A stretch of 64,000 nucleotides of DNA. Origin: Meconema thalassinum (lineage: Eukaryota; Arthropoda; Insecta; Orthoptera; Tettigoniidae). The translations under genes and the position numbers were made by a program. Below the pieces are notes generated by a model that saw nothing but the letters and a program-made list of their open reading frames with translations, did no database searches and was not told where the DNA came from. The stretch is from assembly GCA_946902985.2 (NCBI GenBank), contig OX336388.2, positions 229,206,467-229,270,466 on the forward strand. Reading direction: 5' to 3'. Positions 34,765 through 45,006 of this stretch are shown one piece after another (the first letter of the stretch is position 1; the number at the start of each line of letters is the position of its first letter).

Positions 34765-35265
34765 CAACTGTAATGAAACCTGAAGCTCTCTATGCTTCAG
34801 AGACACTCAATATCCAGCACAAAACACTAGAACACCAAATAGAAGTGAAAGAACGTAAAATAATGCGAAAAATTCTTGGACCAAGAACAAAAGATGGTGT
34901 ACATTATCCAAAGCCTAATACAGAAATATACCAAATAAAAATCCAAAATCACAGACACAATGCGAATGCGAAAAATTCAATTTGTGGGACACATAGAAAG
35001 GATGGACCCGAACAGACTGACACACAAAATACATACTTAATTTAAGAACCTGACCGAATTGGTTTAAAAGGCTTAAAAGGAATTAGGATCACCAAACTTA
35101 CATGCCCGGAAGGAAATCAGGAAAATCACTCAGACGTGGGGTTTTGAGGAAGAAGAGAAACTGACCCACTCGTTGCGAATGAAGGAATACAGTGTTGATT
35201 TCACGTGGTCCTAAGTGTCCCAATCGTGAAGAAGGAGAAGCAGAAGAAGAAGAAGAAGAACGCCC
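34765..35265 (+). pseudogene. LINE E 3' fragment
   Basis: The plus frame (34,773-35,045) reads MKPEALYASETLNI, then EVKERKIMRKILGPR and FVGHIERMDPNRLT-like sequence broken by shifts (HRKDGPEQTD). It continues in another frame to KEIRKITQTWGFEEEEKLTH and a stop near 35,208. An A/G-rich (GAA)n tail ends at ~35,262. These are RT-downstream C-terminal blocks of another insect LINE family. No catalytic core. Confidence 0.7.
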
Positions 35266-35284
35266 TTCGTATATAATACTGCTA

Positions 35285-35390
35285 TATATTAATTGCTGCC
35301 CCCATGGAGGTCCGGGTTCAATTCCCAGTTCTGCCAAGAAATGTAATTCTGATGATACTTCGGATTACAATCCCAGGTAATAATAATAAC
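35285..35390 (+). mobile_element. SINE family A, short fragment
   Basis: The box B-like phrase aggtccgggttcaattccca is followed by gttctgccaagaaatgtaat, which matches the head/body junction of the family. Confidence 0.5.
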
Positions 35391-35870
35391 CCAGCGATTC
35401 TTGTAGGTTAGTGCCCTGTCTATTGCGGGGTTTTGCCTCAGTGCAATACGTCAGACTCGTCAGCAGGCTCTTGCTTCACCCTACCTGGACCGCCATGAGG
35501 GTATGGGACCATGCATAACGTCCCATATTTATGGCACTTCTTTACTGTGGGAACTGAGAGGACCAACAATAATATTTCCTTCATCTTAAAATAATCAAAA
35601 TAATTCATCAAACAATAAATTGAATTATTCCATGGTGTCTTCTTCAACTAATATCTAAGTCAAAAAACTATTCTAATTAAATTATACTTAAAGCTATATT
35701 TATGTTCAATATAAATAAATAAATAATTCTTACTATATAATGCGCTAAGGTGTATGTTTCACAAAACTCAAGCTCCTAAACCAGAGGGAGTTAGAAGGTG
35801 TGGTTTGTACCAAAATCTTACAATTGTCTCACTAGTACAGGAAAAATCTTGCATTTCTTGAAAAGTCAAC

Positions 35871-35917
<47 letters not shown>

Positions 35918-36073
35918 TATAAAGTGCTTTTAAACAAATAAACAAGATGATAGTCCCTGGGAGAACTGTTGCGCGTACAGCCCGCATAGCAATAGTGCCG
36001 GGCGGATAGTCTGTACACATGGAGCGGACACAACCCTTCAGAATATGCCAGAGGTTTCGCACTGGTACGCTAG
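35391..36073. other. No gene; (TA)n microsatellite at 35,874-35,911
   Basis: Apart from the dinucleotide run and an AT-rich context, no gene or RNA is supported. Confidence 0.45.
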
Positions 36074-36117
<44 letters not shown>

Positions 36118-36330
36118 AAATTGAGGTGTTTGAAGCCACTTTCAGTGTTGCCATAGTAAACGAAAGCTTGGTGCTTTTCAGTCGGTCAACACGATAAGAT
36201 GGGTTATTTATTAATCTCATGTAATTTTTTCAGGATTAGGGAATAGGCCTAACTGATCTCATTTGGGTACAACCGTGTTGACCGACTGAAACGCACCAAG
36301 CTTTCGTAAATAAATAAATAAATAAATTAA
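36074..36330. repeat. Inverted repeat framed by (AAAT)n tracts
   Basis: The segment cgaaagcttggtgcttttca / gtcggtcaacacg (36,160-36,193) is mirrored by cgtgttgaccgactgaaac / gcaccaagctttcg (36,272-36,305). AAAT microsatellites lie outside both arms (36,074-36,121 and 36,306-36,330). The loop is ~80 bp. It looks like a small fold-back element. Confidence 0.7.
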
Positions 36331-36364
36331 TTAATAAATGTATGTTTAATGAGTCATTATTGTA

Positions 36365-36811
36365 CAATAGTTGTTTGAGTCTTCAATCATCTGACTGGTG
36401 TGATGTAGCTCTCCATGCCTCCCTGTCCTGAGCTAATCGTTTCATCTCTACATAGCTGCATCCGCGGCAATCTGTTTAATATATTCTAACCTTGGTCTAC
36501 CCCTACAGTTCTTGTCCTCAACCTTTCCTTCCATAACTAAGCTTGCTATTCCTGGGTGTCTTAGTATGTGTCCTACCAACCTATCTCTTCTTTTCATTAG
36601 CAGTCGACAGGAACATCTCTCCTCTCCCACTAGTCTTAATACCTCTTCGTTTGTAACCCTATCTATCCACCTGATCATCATCATTCTCCTGTAACACCAC
36701 ATTTCAAATTGTTCAATGCACCTATTTTCTGTTGCGCCAAATAGCTAATAGTCCAAGTTTCACTTCCATAGAGCGCCACGCTCCAGACAAAGGCTTTTCT
36801 AAATCTATATT
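36365..36811 (-). pseudogene. LINE B-family copy, 3' half, split by the palindromic element
   Basis: The minus frame reads MIRWIDRVTNEEVLRLVGEE, RDRLVGHILRHPGIASLVME and NCRGRPRLEYIKQIAAD, collinear with LINE B at 9,520-9,950. The 3' end abuts ~36,365. The upstream part of the same copy continues at 51,378-51,610. Joining the two flanks, less one TATATT, restores LINE continuity at the point matching LINE B near 9,495. That shows the element landed inside this LINE. Confidence 0.85.
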
Positions 36812-37199
36812 AGTAGGGGGATGAGGGGGGTTCTAACCCCCCCCCCCCCCACCACTACTCCCAATGCGAGCCGATAACTCCCGAACCGGTGGTCGGAGAT
36901 AAACGAATGAGGTGTCGTTGGACTCGGGCTGACGGGGGCTTTGCTATGGACCACTCATTTCAACCCCTAAATAAAACCTACCCCTACTAGGGGGTGAAAT
37001 TGTAATTTTTAGTGAAAGTCTCTTTTCAAATACGACATGTATAAGCTGCGCTGCTAAAATGAACTTAAATGTTGTTGCTCATATCACGCATGCGTTTTTC
37101 TGGCTGCCGCTATGGATGAACATTTTTGTTTTTGTTTTTTACGCATGCGCACTTGGGATTTTTGTAAGAGGGCGAGCTCTTTGAAAAAAATGATTGATA

Positions 37200-38090
37200 A
37201 GAAGAGGTTTTGGTGGTGAGGAGAGAGCCAGATAGTCGCCTACTTTCCTACGAAGTTTGCCGATATCTCTCAAACGCAAGGTCGGATTTGGACGTGTGAC
37301 GTGTCAAATCGATTGTCTCGAAGCCCTATACATGTTATTAATAGGTTAAAGTTTTGAGAATGAGGGAAACAGGCTTTTTGGGGGTAAAACCGTGATTTTA
37401 GACTTTTTCCGATATCTCACGAATGCATGGTCGGATTTGGTCCTATGACATGTCAAATGGCTTGTCTCGAAACCCTGTGTATTTTGGTAATAGGTTAAAG
37501 TTTTTGAGAATGAGGGAAACAGAATATTTTGGGGTAAAACCGTGATTTTAAACTTTTTGCTATATCTCGCGAACCAATCATGCTAGAGGCATGTACGACG
37601 GGTCCAAGGACTCGGGCTGACGTTGTCTCTGCTATGGACCACTCGTTATAATTTAAAAAAAATTGGAAACTCGATTTTGGGGTAAACACGTGTTTTTGTG
37701 ATTTTGCCGATATCTCGTGAACCAATCATGCTAGAGGTGTGTTCGACAGGTCCAAGTACTCGGGGTGATGTCCTCTTTGCTATGGACCACTCATTGTAAT
37801 TTTAAAAAATTTGGGAAACTCGATTTTGGGGTAAACACGTGTTTTTGTGATTTTGCCGATATTTCACGAAGCAATAACGCTAGAGGCATGTACGATGGGT
37901 CCAAGGATTCGGGCAGACGTTCTTTTGCTATAGACCACTCGTTGTAATTTTTTAAAATTTTGGAAACGCGATTTTGGGGTAAACACGTGTTTTTTATGAT
38001 TTTTGCCGATATTTCACGAACCCATAACCGTAGAGACGTGTACGAGGTGTCCTAGGACTCGGGCTAACGCCCCCTTTCAAATGTGGTAGA
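37200..38090. repeat. ~149-bp subterminal tandem repeats, left arm
   Basis: The marker 'gatatctc/atatttca' occurs at 37,262, 37,411, 37,560, 37,709, 37,858 and 38,008, a regular 148-150-bp step, so there are six units. Each later unit also contains gctagaggcatgtacga, ggtccaaggactcgggc, ctatggaccactc and ttttggggtaaacacg. A diverged relative starts near 36,870. Confidence 0.85.
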
Positions 38091-38172
38091 TTTTTTTTCC
38101 AAAAAAATAATTCACAAAGGGCCTAACGCCATACATGTTGAAAAAACGTTTTCTTTTTCTTTACCTGTTTAT

Positions 38173-38409
38173 AATGTGTTGGTAGGACACATACTAAGAC
38201 ACACAGGAATAGCAAGCTTAGTTATGGAAGGAAGGGTCGAGGACAAGAACTGTAGGGGTAGACCAAGGTTAGAATATGTTAAACAGATTGCCTCGGATGT
38301 AGGGTGTGGTAGCTATGTAGAGATGAAACGATTAGCTCAGGACAGGGAGGCATGGAGAGCTGCATCAAACCAGTCAAAAGACTGAAGACTCAAACAACAA
38401 CAAAAACAA
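38173..38409 (+). pseudogene. LINE B-family 3' end captured in the left arm
   Basis: An open frame carries VLVGHILRHTGIASLVMEGR, NCRGRPRLEYVKQIASDVG and EMKRLAQDREAWRAASNQSK, then a stop and (CAA)n. It is 5'-truncated at ~38,173. It belongs to the same family as the LINE that hosts the whole element but is a separate, less decayed copy. Confidence 0.8.
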
Positions 38410-38797
38410 TGTCCATGAAGCGTGGTGGTTGAGAGAGACGATACTGCTGGATGTGTGTGTTTCAACAAACCTGTCGCTGACCAAGGTGGCTGTGTTCAAT
38501 AGATCAATCGCTATTTCGGCGGGTCGGTGTATGACAGAGCGAGGGTGCGTTTTTTCACACTTTTTACCTTTAACGTGTAAACGGTGATGAGAACTAGGTT
38601 CTATGTTGGTCGAAGCGAGTAGAGAAAACACACTTGCAGACGAGCAGGAGGTGAATGTCATTTGAGCTTATTGGAAGGCTCCGATCTGACTTGACAACAG
38701 GTGACGCTTGAAGGTGAAATAATCTGACCATCGTGGTGGCAGGGGAGTGTGAAAGGCATGCACACACATTTGTGAAACCACATGTAGGCTAAACCAG

Positions 38798-39075
38798 TGA
38801 CATCCTGTTTTGCTTCGTACGTGACAAAATGCAAGTTCATGTGAAATTTGATCTACCGCAGGTGTTCGCTTGGGACGTTATCTGTCCACATGCGCGATAA
38901 CTGTTAACAAGTTACATCCTGTCTTGCTTCGTACGTGACAAAATGCAAGTTAACGTGAAATTTGATTCGCCACAGGTGTTCGCCTGGGACGTTATCTGTC
39001 CACGTGACCGATAACAGAATGTTCAAAGCGTGGGAAAAAATGATTATACATGCAACGTAGCATATATAAAGACAT
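38798..39075 (+). promoter_or_regulatory. Candidate promoter: 114-bp direct repeat plus TATA box, left arm
   Basis: Two copies of a ~114-bp unit start at 38,800 and 38,914. Shared phrases are acatcctgt.ttgcttcgta, cgtgacaaaatgcaagtt, aggtgttcgc.tgggacgtta and tctgtccac. About 40 bp further, TATATAAA lies at 39,063-39,070, some 240 bp before the first coding exon. Use as a promoter is inferred from position and the TATA box. Confidence 0.5.
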
Positions 39076-39325
39076 GTCGTTATCATTTCCACTCTCACTT
39101 GGGTGGACTACCTTTCATCACACTGCGTTGCATGAAACCCCTGGTCTTGTTTAACAGTTTTGGTGTTGGTGGAAAATACTTAACCTTGTTGTGGGGTAGG
39201 TATTTATTTATATATTTATTCATTTATACATTTATTGATTAATATATATATTTATAAGCAATTATTTATTGATTAAGTAATTAATGATTTTATTTATTTG
39301 TTTGCAGATAACCGGCATACCTTAC

Positions 39326-40054
39326 ATGTCTGAGGGAGAAGAAACCATTGCACTTTTGAGCCCACTAGAAGGGAAGAGCAACAAGTCACTGCAAGTAAAG
39401 GTGAAATGATTTTTTTAAACTAACTTGTTTCATTTTGTTTTGTTTTATGTTTTATTTTATGAAATGTATGTATTAACCTGAATTTAGGTATTTATAGCGG
39501 TTTATTTTATTTATTTTTTAGAAACTTGGAAAGAATAGCCTTACCGCCGTAGCAGTCGCTGAAAAAAACCAGAAACGCACTAAAGCGAAACCACTGCCAA
39601 AGAGTGAACTGTTTAAAACTCAGGTAAGTCCAACTTAAAAATGCTATTCCATTTTACCACTACTGAAAACTCGTAGACAAAAAAAATCATTACCTGTACA
39701 TGACTGGGACAATGATTGCTTTCTTGATTAATGGCTATGTTGTTGTTGTTGACTGGGAAAAGTACAAGGCCATGTTGGATTTTCTAAAAATAAAAATAAT
39801 AAATTTAATTTATGGGTGGTTCCCTATGGACTCAACGAATATCCACAGGTTTGAACATGATAATGTGAACAAAATGACATGACATTCATTTTTGTTTATA
39901 TATTGGTTAAAGGGAGGGTGGGGGAATGTAAATGACTGTAGCTTTATAAAAAAGAAAATAAGTATATGGGTTACTGTTAGTGCCAACATACAGTTTATTT
40001 TTAATGGTGTTTTGATATATTAATGCCAATTAACGTTAACGTTTTATTTACAAG

Positions 40055-40088
<34 letters not shown>

Positions 40089-41641
40089 GTGATGGGTTAT
40101 TTTGTTTGCTTTTAGGTGTCGTCATGTGCCATTAACGTAATGAACAGACAGTGAACAAGCATGTATTATGCTTTAAAGTACTCTGTGCAATGTTAATAAC
40201 TTACAATAAGAAAAAGTTTTATTATAACACATGGCGTTAGTACCAAATACAACAAGTGAGCAAGTTGGTTTACCACGTGGGTTAAATTTAAAATCAGAAC
40301 ATGACCGATGGTTAACATTTGAATCCTGGCCTGTAGGCTTTTTGTCGACGCATGAACTTGCAAAAGCCGGTTTTTTTACTTGAACCGAGAAGATGTGGTG
40401 CGCTGTGTGTTTTGTCGTATTGAACTTTCACACTGGGAAGAAGGGGATGATCCCTTTAGAGACCATTTGCGATGGTCTCCTCACTGTCCTTACATGCTTG
40501 GAAAGCAAGTGGGTAACCTACCCGTGCATTCATTTTACCGAACCACAAGGCCTTTGGCCGCTACTTACGTTGCTGAATCACAAATAAATAATAATAATGA
40601 TGTATTACCAGCCAACGTTAGTGTCGATATATGTGGTCCATATGCCATAGACAGTGTTGAATTGGCGTGTGCTTTTGAAAAATTGGGAGTTTGCAAGACT
40701 AAAGCACTAGCACACCCAGAGTACAGCTCTGTTGAAAAACGTTTCGAATCTTATAAAAATGTTTGGCCATTAATATTAAAACACCTTACCAAACAGCTAA
40801 GTGAAGCTGGATTTTTTATACTGGTGAAGGGGATAAAACAATATGTTTTTATTGTGGATTTGCTTTAAAGGATTGGCAAATGACTGATGACCCTTTTGTG
40901 CAACACGCTCGTTGGTTACCAAACTGTAAATACATGGTGTTGCTTAAAGGTCAGGAATTTGTGAACACTATTCGTAAAGAAAAAGTGATTGCAGCACAAG
41001 ACATAAAAGTGCCTTTAGAGTTAGAGCACGCGGAGCAAATACATAAGGCTGAAAGAAAAGACTTGTGTTACGAACAGATACAAAAGTGTGACCAACAATT
41101 ATGTAAAATTTGTTATCAAGATGAACTAGGTGTTGTATTTTTACCCTGTGGACACATGATAGCCTGTGTCAAGTGTGCATTAGAACTTAACACTTGTGCT
41201 ATATGCAGAAAAGTAGTATCTGCAACAGTTAGGGCATTTCTTGCATAACTAGTATAATTTATTCGCCATGCATAGTGCAAAATCCCTAATTGCACAATAT
41301 TATTAAAGCTGTTTTAGAGTGTAATAGATATGCTTTTGTTTTGTTTATAGACTACTACAATGAATGTTTTGAATGCTGTGGGACAATCATGTGGCTTAGA
41401 GACAAAGAAGCTCAGCGAATTGCCAACGCATATTCCATTCCGCTTTATCAAGATTCGGAAATTGAAAACAGCATATGGTGATCGTGTACTTTGTGTATGT
41501 GAAAACTTTGAGACATTTCTGCCTATACGGTTTAATGATATGTCGGAGAGTGTTTTTGATGAAGTCAATAATGCTGTGCAACCTGTACACTTAATTTATG
41601 AAGGTTTTAAAAACAATAGGTGCATGATTCGTTTTAATTAA
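39326..41641 (+). CDS. Spliced small gene, possibly ending in an OB-like domain (left arm)
   Basis: An acceptor (tttgcag) at 39,301-39,307 precedes an ATG at 39,326. The first coding exon runs to 39,400 (donor gtgaaa; alternative donor gtaaag at 39,395, same phase). The second exon, 39,522-39,623, lies between tttttag and gtaagt, also phase 0. Two downstream acceptors keep the frame. 40,116 gives a short tail stopping at 40,154. 41,351 leads straight into the 93-codon frame beginning MNVLNAVGQSCGL (41,360-41,641). The exon residues are basic and polar (EGEETIALLSPLEG, KRTKAKPLPKSELF). The last frame has alternating strand-like blocks (FRFIKIRKLKTAYGDRVLCV, FETFLPIRF) reminiscent of small OB-fold single-strand DNA-binding proteins; that is a guess. 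A polyadenylation-type aataaa follows at 41,641. The exon joins are predictions, and the last frame may be a separate gene starting at 41,360. Confidence 0.5.
40231..41248 (+). CDS. Inhibitor of apoptosis (two BIR domains + RING), left arm, two frameshifts
   Basis: IAP proteins bind caspases through BIR domains and ubiquitinate targets through a C-terminal RING. Predicted length is ~339 residues, near the size of insect-virus and small insect IAPs. BIR1 (about residues 26-92) shows the zinc ligands CVFC, H in DHLRW and C in HCPY (59, 62, 79, 86), plus WP...L...LAKAGFF. BIR2 (~168-245) shows RFESYKNVWP, LSEAGFF and DDPFVQHARWLPNC. The RING reads CKICYQDE, LPCGHMIACVKCA and CAICRK and ends RAFLA, a normal IAP C-terminus. 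Start ATG 40,231. In this arm the frame breaks at T-runs near 40,371-40,377 and 40,813-40,818, giving stops; the intact pieces are 40,880-41,248 and the N-terminal segment. The right arm does not share these breaks. They may be homopolymer sequencing errors or real decay. Confidence 0.85.
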
Positions 41642-41935
41642 ATAAAAAAAAGTCAAATAATAATGGAAGATATAAGTCATGACAATGGACTGAAAGAAAA
41701 AAAAATATGTGTATAGAATAATAATGTCTTAGTGCTTAGTATTGTCTTAAAAATATTATCATGAAACCAAAAAAAAAAATGTACATAAAGTTTGTAAATA
41801 AATGAAAATAATGGTACAATGTTGTTTTATTTTCTATAGAAGTCAGAATATTTAACACTGCAGAGTATACATGATTATGACAATAAAAAGCACACTTAAT
41901 ACAAGTCTTTGCCTTTACGATAGTGTGTTATAGTT

Positions 41936-42538
41936 TTAAAAACAAAGCTTGTTGTAGATCTTTTTTCTTCCACGGTAAACAATAGGCATGAAAACGTTAT
42001 TGTCCTGTTTTGGATCATTATCACTATCATAATCATAAGCTGCATGATCTATATCATTATTATTATAATCACGATAATTATCCTCAACATTATCCTCAAC
42101 ATTACTAAAACCAGTTAAATATTCCTGGTCCTCTTCCTGTTCCTCTTCCTCTTCCTCTACAGTGTCCTTATGTAGAGTCTGCGTGGCTTTTGATAATGTT
42201 AAGGGTTTTTTGAACATTGAATTATTTTCAATAGTAGTATTGTTTTGTAGCACTTGCTTTTTAACATTTTCATGATTTTCTGTTGACAGAAACAGTGTTT
42301 CATGCAGTACACTACATTGATGATCACTGACACTTAAAACCACACTATTTTTGCTTTTTAGCTCACTGCGACATTGTTTTGAACGTTGTTTTGTACAACG
42401 CCAAATAACAGTTCCATTTTTATTGGTTCGTTTTACAATATATGAATATCCTTTATAGAATGCATGAGGATTACCATACCTAGTCACAGATACTTCCATA
42501 TCAACTGTCAAGCTTAGACTAAGCTCTAGTAAAGACAA
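41936..42538 (-). CDS. FLYWCH-type zinc-finger protein, left arm
   Basis: 200 codons. A FLYWCH-like finger spans about residues 16-75: the order is YGNPHAFYKGYSYIVKR, then WRC, QC and a closing DHQC, so the last ligand pair looks like H..C rather than the usual HxH. FLYWCH fingers bind DNA or proteins and are common in insect chromatin factors and in Mutator-like transposons. After a polar linker comes an acidic tract (EEEEEEQEEDQE, ~127-138) and an Asn/Asp/Tyr-rich tail ending KIYNKLCF. Met-14 (MEVSV) is as likely a start as Met-1, because it lies right before the finger. The gene converges on the spliced gene's last frame, with A-rich 3' signals between them. A transcription role is inference. 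Confidence 0.7.
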   Translation of the reverse strand: MSLLELSLSLTVDMEVSVTRYGNPHAFYKGYSYIVKRTNKNGTVIWRCTKQRSKQCRSELKSKNSVVLSVSDHQCSVLHETLFLSTENHENVKKQVLQNNTTIENNSMFKKPLTLSKATQTLHKDTVEEEEEEQEEDQEYLTGFSNVEDNVEDNYRDYNNNDIDHAAYDYDSDNDPKQDNNVFMPIVYRGRKKIYNKLCF

Positions 42539-42574
42539 CTTGGTAATAAGAACAATAGATTAATGTGCGAGCAT

Positions 42575-43462
42575 ATATGGGTGCAAATGTGGGAGCAAAA
42601 AAAAGTGGGAGCAAAAAGAGGGAGCAAGAATTGGGAGCAAAAAAGTGGGAGCAAAAATGTGGGAGAAAAATTGGGAGCAAAAAGTGGGAGCAAAAATTAA
42701 GAGCAAAAAGTGGGAGCAAAAGTGGGAGCAAAAGTGAGTGTAAAAGTGAGTGCAAACGTGGGTTCAAAAGTGAGTGCAAAAGTGAATGTAAAAGTGGGTG
42801 CAAAAGTGGGTGCAAGAGTGGGTGCAAAAGTGGGTGCAAAAGTGGGTGCAAGAGTGGGTGAAAAAGTGGGTGCAAAAGTGGGTGCAAGAGTGGGTGCAAA
42901 AGTGGGTGAAAAAGTGGGTGCAAAAGTGGGGCAAAAGTGAGTGCACAAGTGGGCGCAAAAGTATATGCAAAAGTGGGTGCAAAAGTGGGAGCAAAAAGTG
43001 GGAGCAAAAAGTGGGATCTGAAGAAAGTAGGAGCAATTATGAGAGTAAATGTGAAAGGAAAAGTGGGAGCAAGTATGGGAGCAAATGTGAAAGCAAAAGT
43101 GGGAGCAAAAAGTGAGAAAAAAAAGTGAGAGCAAAAAGTGGGAGCAAATATGAGAGCAAAAAAAGTAGGAGCAAGTATGGGAGCAAATGTGAAAGCAAAA
43201 GGGGGAGAAAAAAGTGAGAGAAAAAAGTGGGACCAAAAAGTGTAAGCAAAAGTGGGAGCAAATATGAGAGCAAAAAAATGTGGGAGCAAAAAGTGGGAGC
43301 AAAACGTGTAAACAGAAGTGGGAGCAAACAAGTGTGAGCAAATATGGGAGCAGAAAGTGGGAGCAAATGTGAAAGCAAAAGTGGGAGCAAAAAGAGCGAG
43401 CAAAAGTGAGTGCACAAAGGGGGAGCAAAATGTATGAGTAAAAAGTGGGGTCAAATGTGGTG
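42575..43462. repeat. 12-13-bp minisatellite, left arm (~890 bp)
   Basis: Units are gtgggtgcaaaa (12 bp, regular at ~42,790-42,950) and gtgggagcaaaaa (12-14 bp, irregular elsewhere). Because the regular unit is a multiple of three and lacks stops, long low-complexity frames appear on both strands (for example the 311-codon minus frame of His/Leu/Pro/Phe repeats). They are not credible genes. Confidence 0.9.
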
Positions 43463-43480
43463 TTTTACTAAAACAATCCC

Positions 43481-43545
43481 CCCTAACCTAACCTAACTTT
43501 ACTCAACCTAATTTCACCTAACCTAACTTCACCTAACCTAACCTT
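43481..43545. repeat. TTAGG-like block, left arm
   Basis: Reverse-complement reading gives ggttaggttagg and gttaggttagg units spaced by gtgaa/ttgag. TTAGG is the canonical insect telomere repeat; here it occurs only as pairs with spacers. Confidence 0.65.
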
Positions 43546-43551
43546 CCAACT

Positions 43552-43650
43552 CTCAGATCAAAAATTAAATTCTGGCCATAGTCGCGTTGGAATCCAAAAC
43601 CTCTGGGATAACACCCAAGTATACTAGCCACTACACCGCGAAATGGGCAA
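43552..43650 (-). repeat. tRNA-like repeat, left arm
   Basis: In reverse it reads cgcggtgtagtggctagtat (box A-like) and ggttttggattccaacg (box B-like), then ggccagaatttaatttttga, a SINE-A-like junction. Too diverged to be a functional tRNA. Confidence 0.5.
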
Positions 43651-44215
43651 ATTATCATGCAACACAACACAAAAATAAAAAGTTTTCTGTAGTGTAACTC
43701 ATTGGCTGACAATCATAGTTGAGAATTCAAACCCAAGACCTCAGGACTTTAGTTTTGAACATTATCAGAAATATTATTCCATTTACATTTTGCTGTTGCT
43801 TATAGTTATAAGAGTTGGCATTAATATGGGAGCAAAAGTGAAAGCAAAAAGTGGGTGCAAGCATGGCTGGTTGTAGAGACTTTCATATCAACTAATACAC
43901 ATAAATTAAATTTTAGTAAAGTGACTTGGCTAATAATAATAATAATATTAACAGTTTAAAAAAAAATTCAAGGGGATTGATATTTTTCAGGGTGTAATTT
44001 CCAAAGTACTGTCAAGAATAATAATTACATGAACAGATTCCAAGAACTCTAGAGTGCTTTTAAGGTTAATGATTGGCTAGGAGTGAGATAGAGCTAGCTA
44101 ACCTAAGTTAACCTCAGCTCAGTAAACCTAACCTTGTCACATGGCATGTTCTACAAGTATAGACTTGCTTTGAGACTGGCTATGACGTCACAGATGAATG
44201 GCGGTGGGAGGCTGG

Positions 44216-44253
44216 CAAAAAGGACAATGTTTTTGGGTAATAAAAAGTCGTGT
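44216..44253. other. 38-bp unpaired centre of the palindrome
   Basis: The only unpaired sequence in the element, between ...gaggctgg and ccagcctc... It holds aaaaaggacaatg and taataaaaagtcgtg. No promoter or origin motif is evident. It would be the loop if one strand folded. Confidence 0.85.
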
Positions 44254-44818
44254 CCAGCCTCCCACCGCCATTCATCTGTGACGTCATAGCCAGTCTCAAA
44301 GCAAGTCTATACTTGTAGAACATGCCATGTGACAAGGTTAGGTTTACTGAGCTGAGGTTAACTTAGGTTAGCTAGCTCTATCTCACTCCTAGCCAATCAT
44401 TAACCTTAAAAGCACTCTAGAGTTCTTGGAATCTGTTCATGTAATTATTATTCTTGACAGTACTTTGGAAATTACACCCTGAAAAATATCAATCCCCTTG
44501 AATTTTTTTTTAAACTGTTAATATTATTATTATTATTAGCCAAGTCACTTTACTAAAATTTAATTTATGTGTATTAGTTGATATGAAAGTCTCTACAACC
44601 AGCCATGCTTGCACCCACTTTTTGCTTTCACTTTTGCTCCCATATTAATGCCAACTCTTATAACTATAAGCAACAGCAAAATGTAAATGGAATAATATTT
44701 CTGATAATGTTCAAAACTAAAGTCCTGAGGTCTTGGGTTTGAATTCTCAACTATGATTGTCAGCCAATGAGTTACACTACAGAAAACTTTTTATTTTTGT
44801 GTTGTGTTGCATGATAAT

Positions 44819-44917
44819 TTGCCCATTTCGCGGTGTAGTGGCTAGTATACTTGGGTGTTATCCCAGAGGTTTTGGATTCCAACGCGACTATGGCCAGAAT
44901 TTAATTTTTGATCTGAG
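44819..44917 (+). repeat. tRNA-like repeat, right arm
   Basis: Mirror of 43,552-43,650. Box A-like tagtggctagtat and box B-like ggttttggattcc are in forward orientation. Confidence 0.5.
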
Positions 44918-44923
44918 AGTTGG

Positions 44924-44988
44924 AAGGTTAGGTTAGGTGAAGTTAGGTTAGGTGAAATTAGGTTGAGTAAAGTTAGGTTAGGTTAGGG
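44924..44988. repeat. TTAGG-like block, right arm
   Basis: Mirror of 43,481-43,545, including the final ggttaggttaggggggatt. Confidence 0.65.
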
Positions 44989-45006
44989 GGGATTGTTTTA
45001 GTAAAA

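Larger units (their letters stand above)
36812..44215 (+). repeat. Left arm of the palindrome
   Basis: 7,404 bp. It is longer than the right arm because of a 282-bp longer minisatellite. Outermost ~380 bp: G-run, C-run and a diverged first copy of the tandem unit, then tcgataactcccgaacc and anonymous sequence. Confidence 0.9.

Noticed and set aside
42780..42960. CRISPR-like array
   Set aside because: Contiguous 12-bp repeats without spacers, in a eukaryotic context.
42519..43454. 311-codon and similar frames over the minisatellite (His/Leu/Pro/Phe or Lys/Ser/Gly repeats)
   Set aside because: They result from a 12-bp unit without stops. All frames on both strands are open and the arms differ in length.
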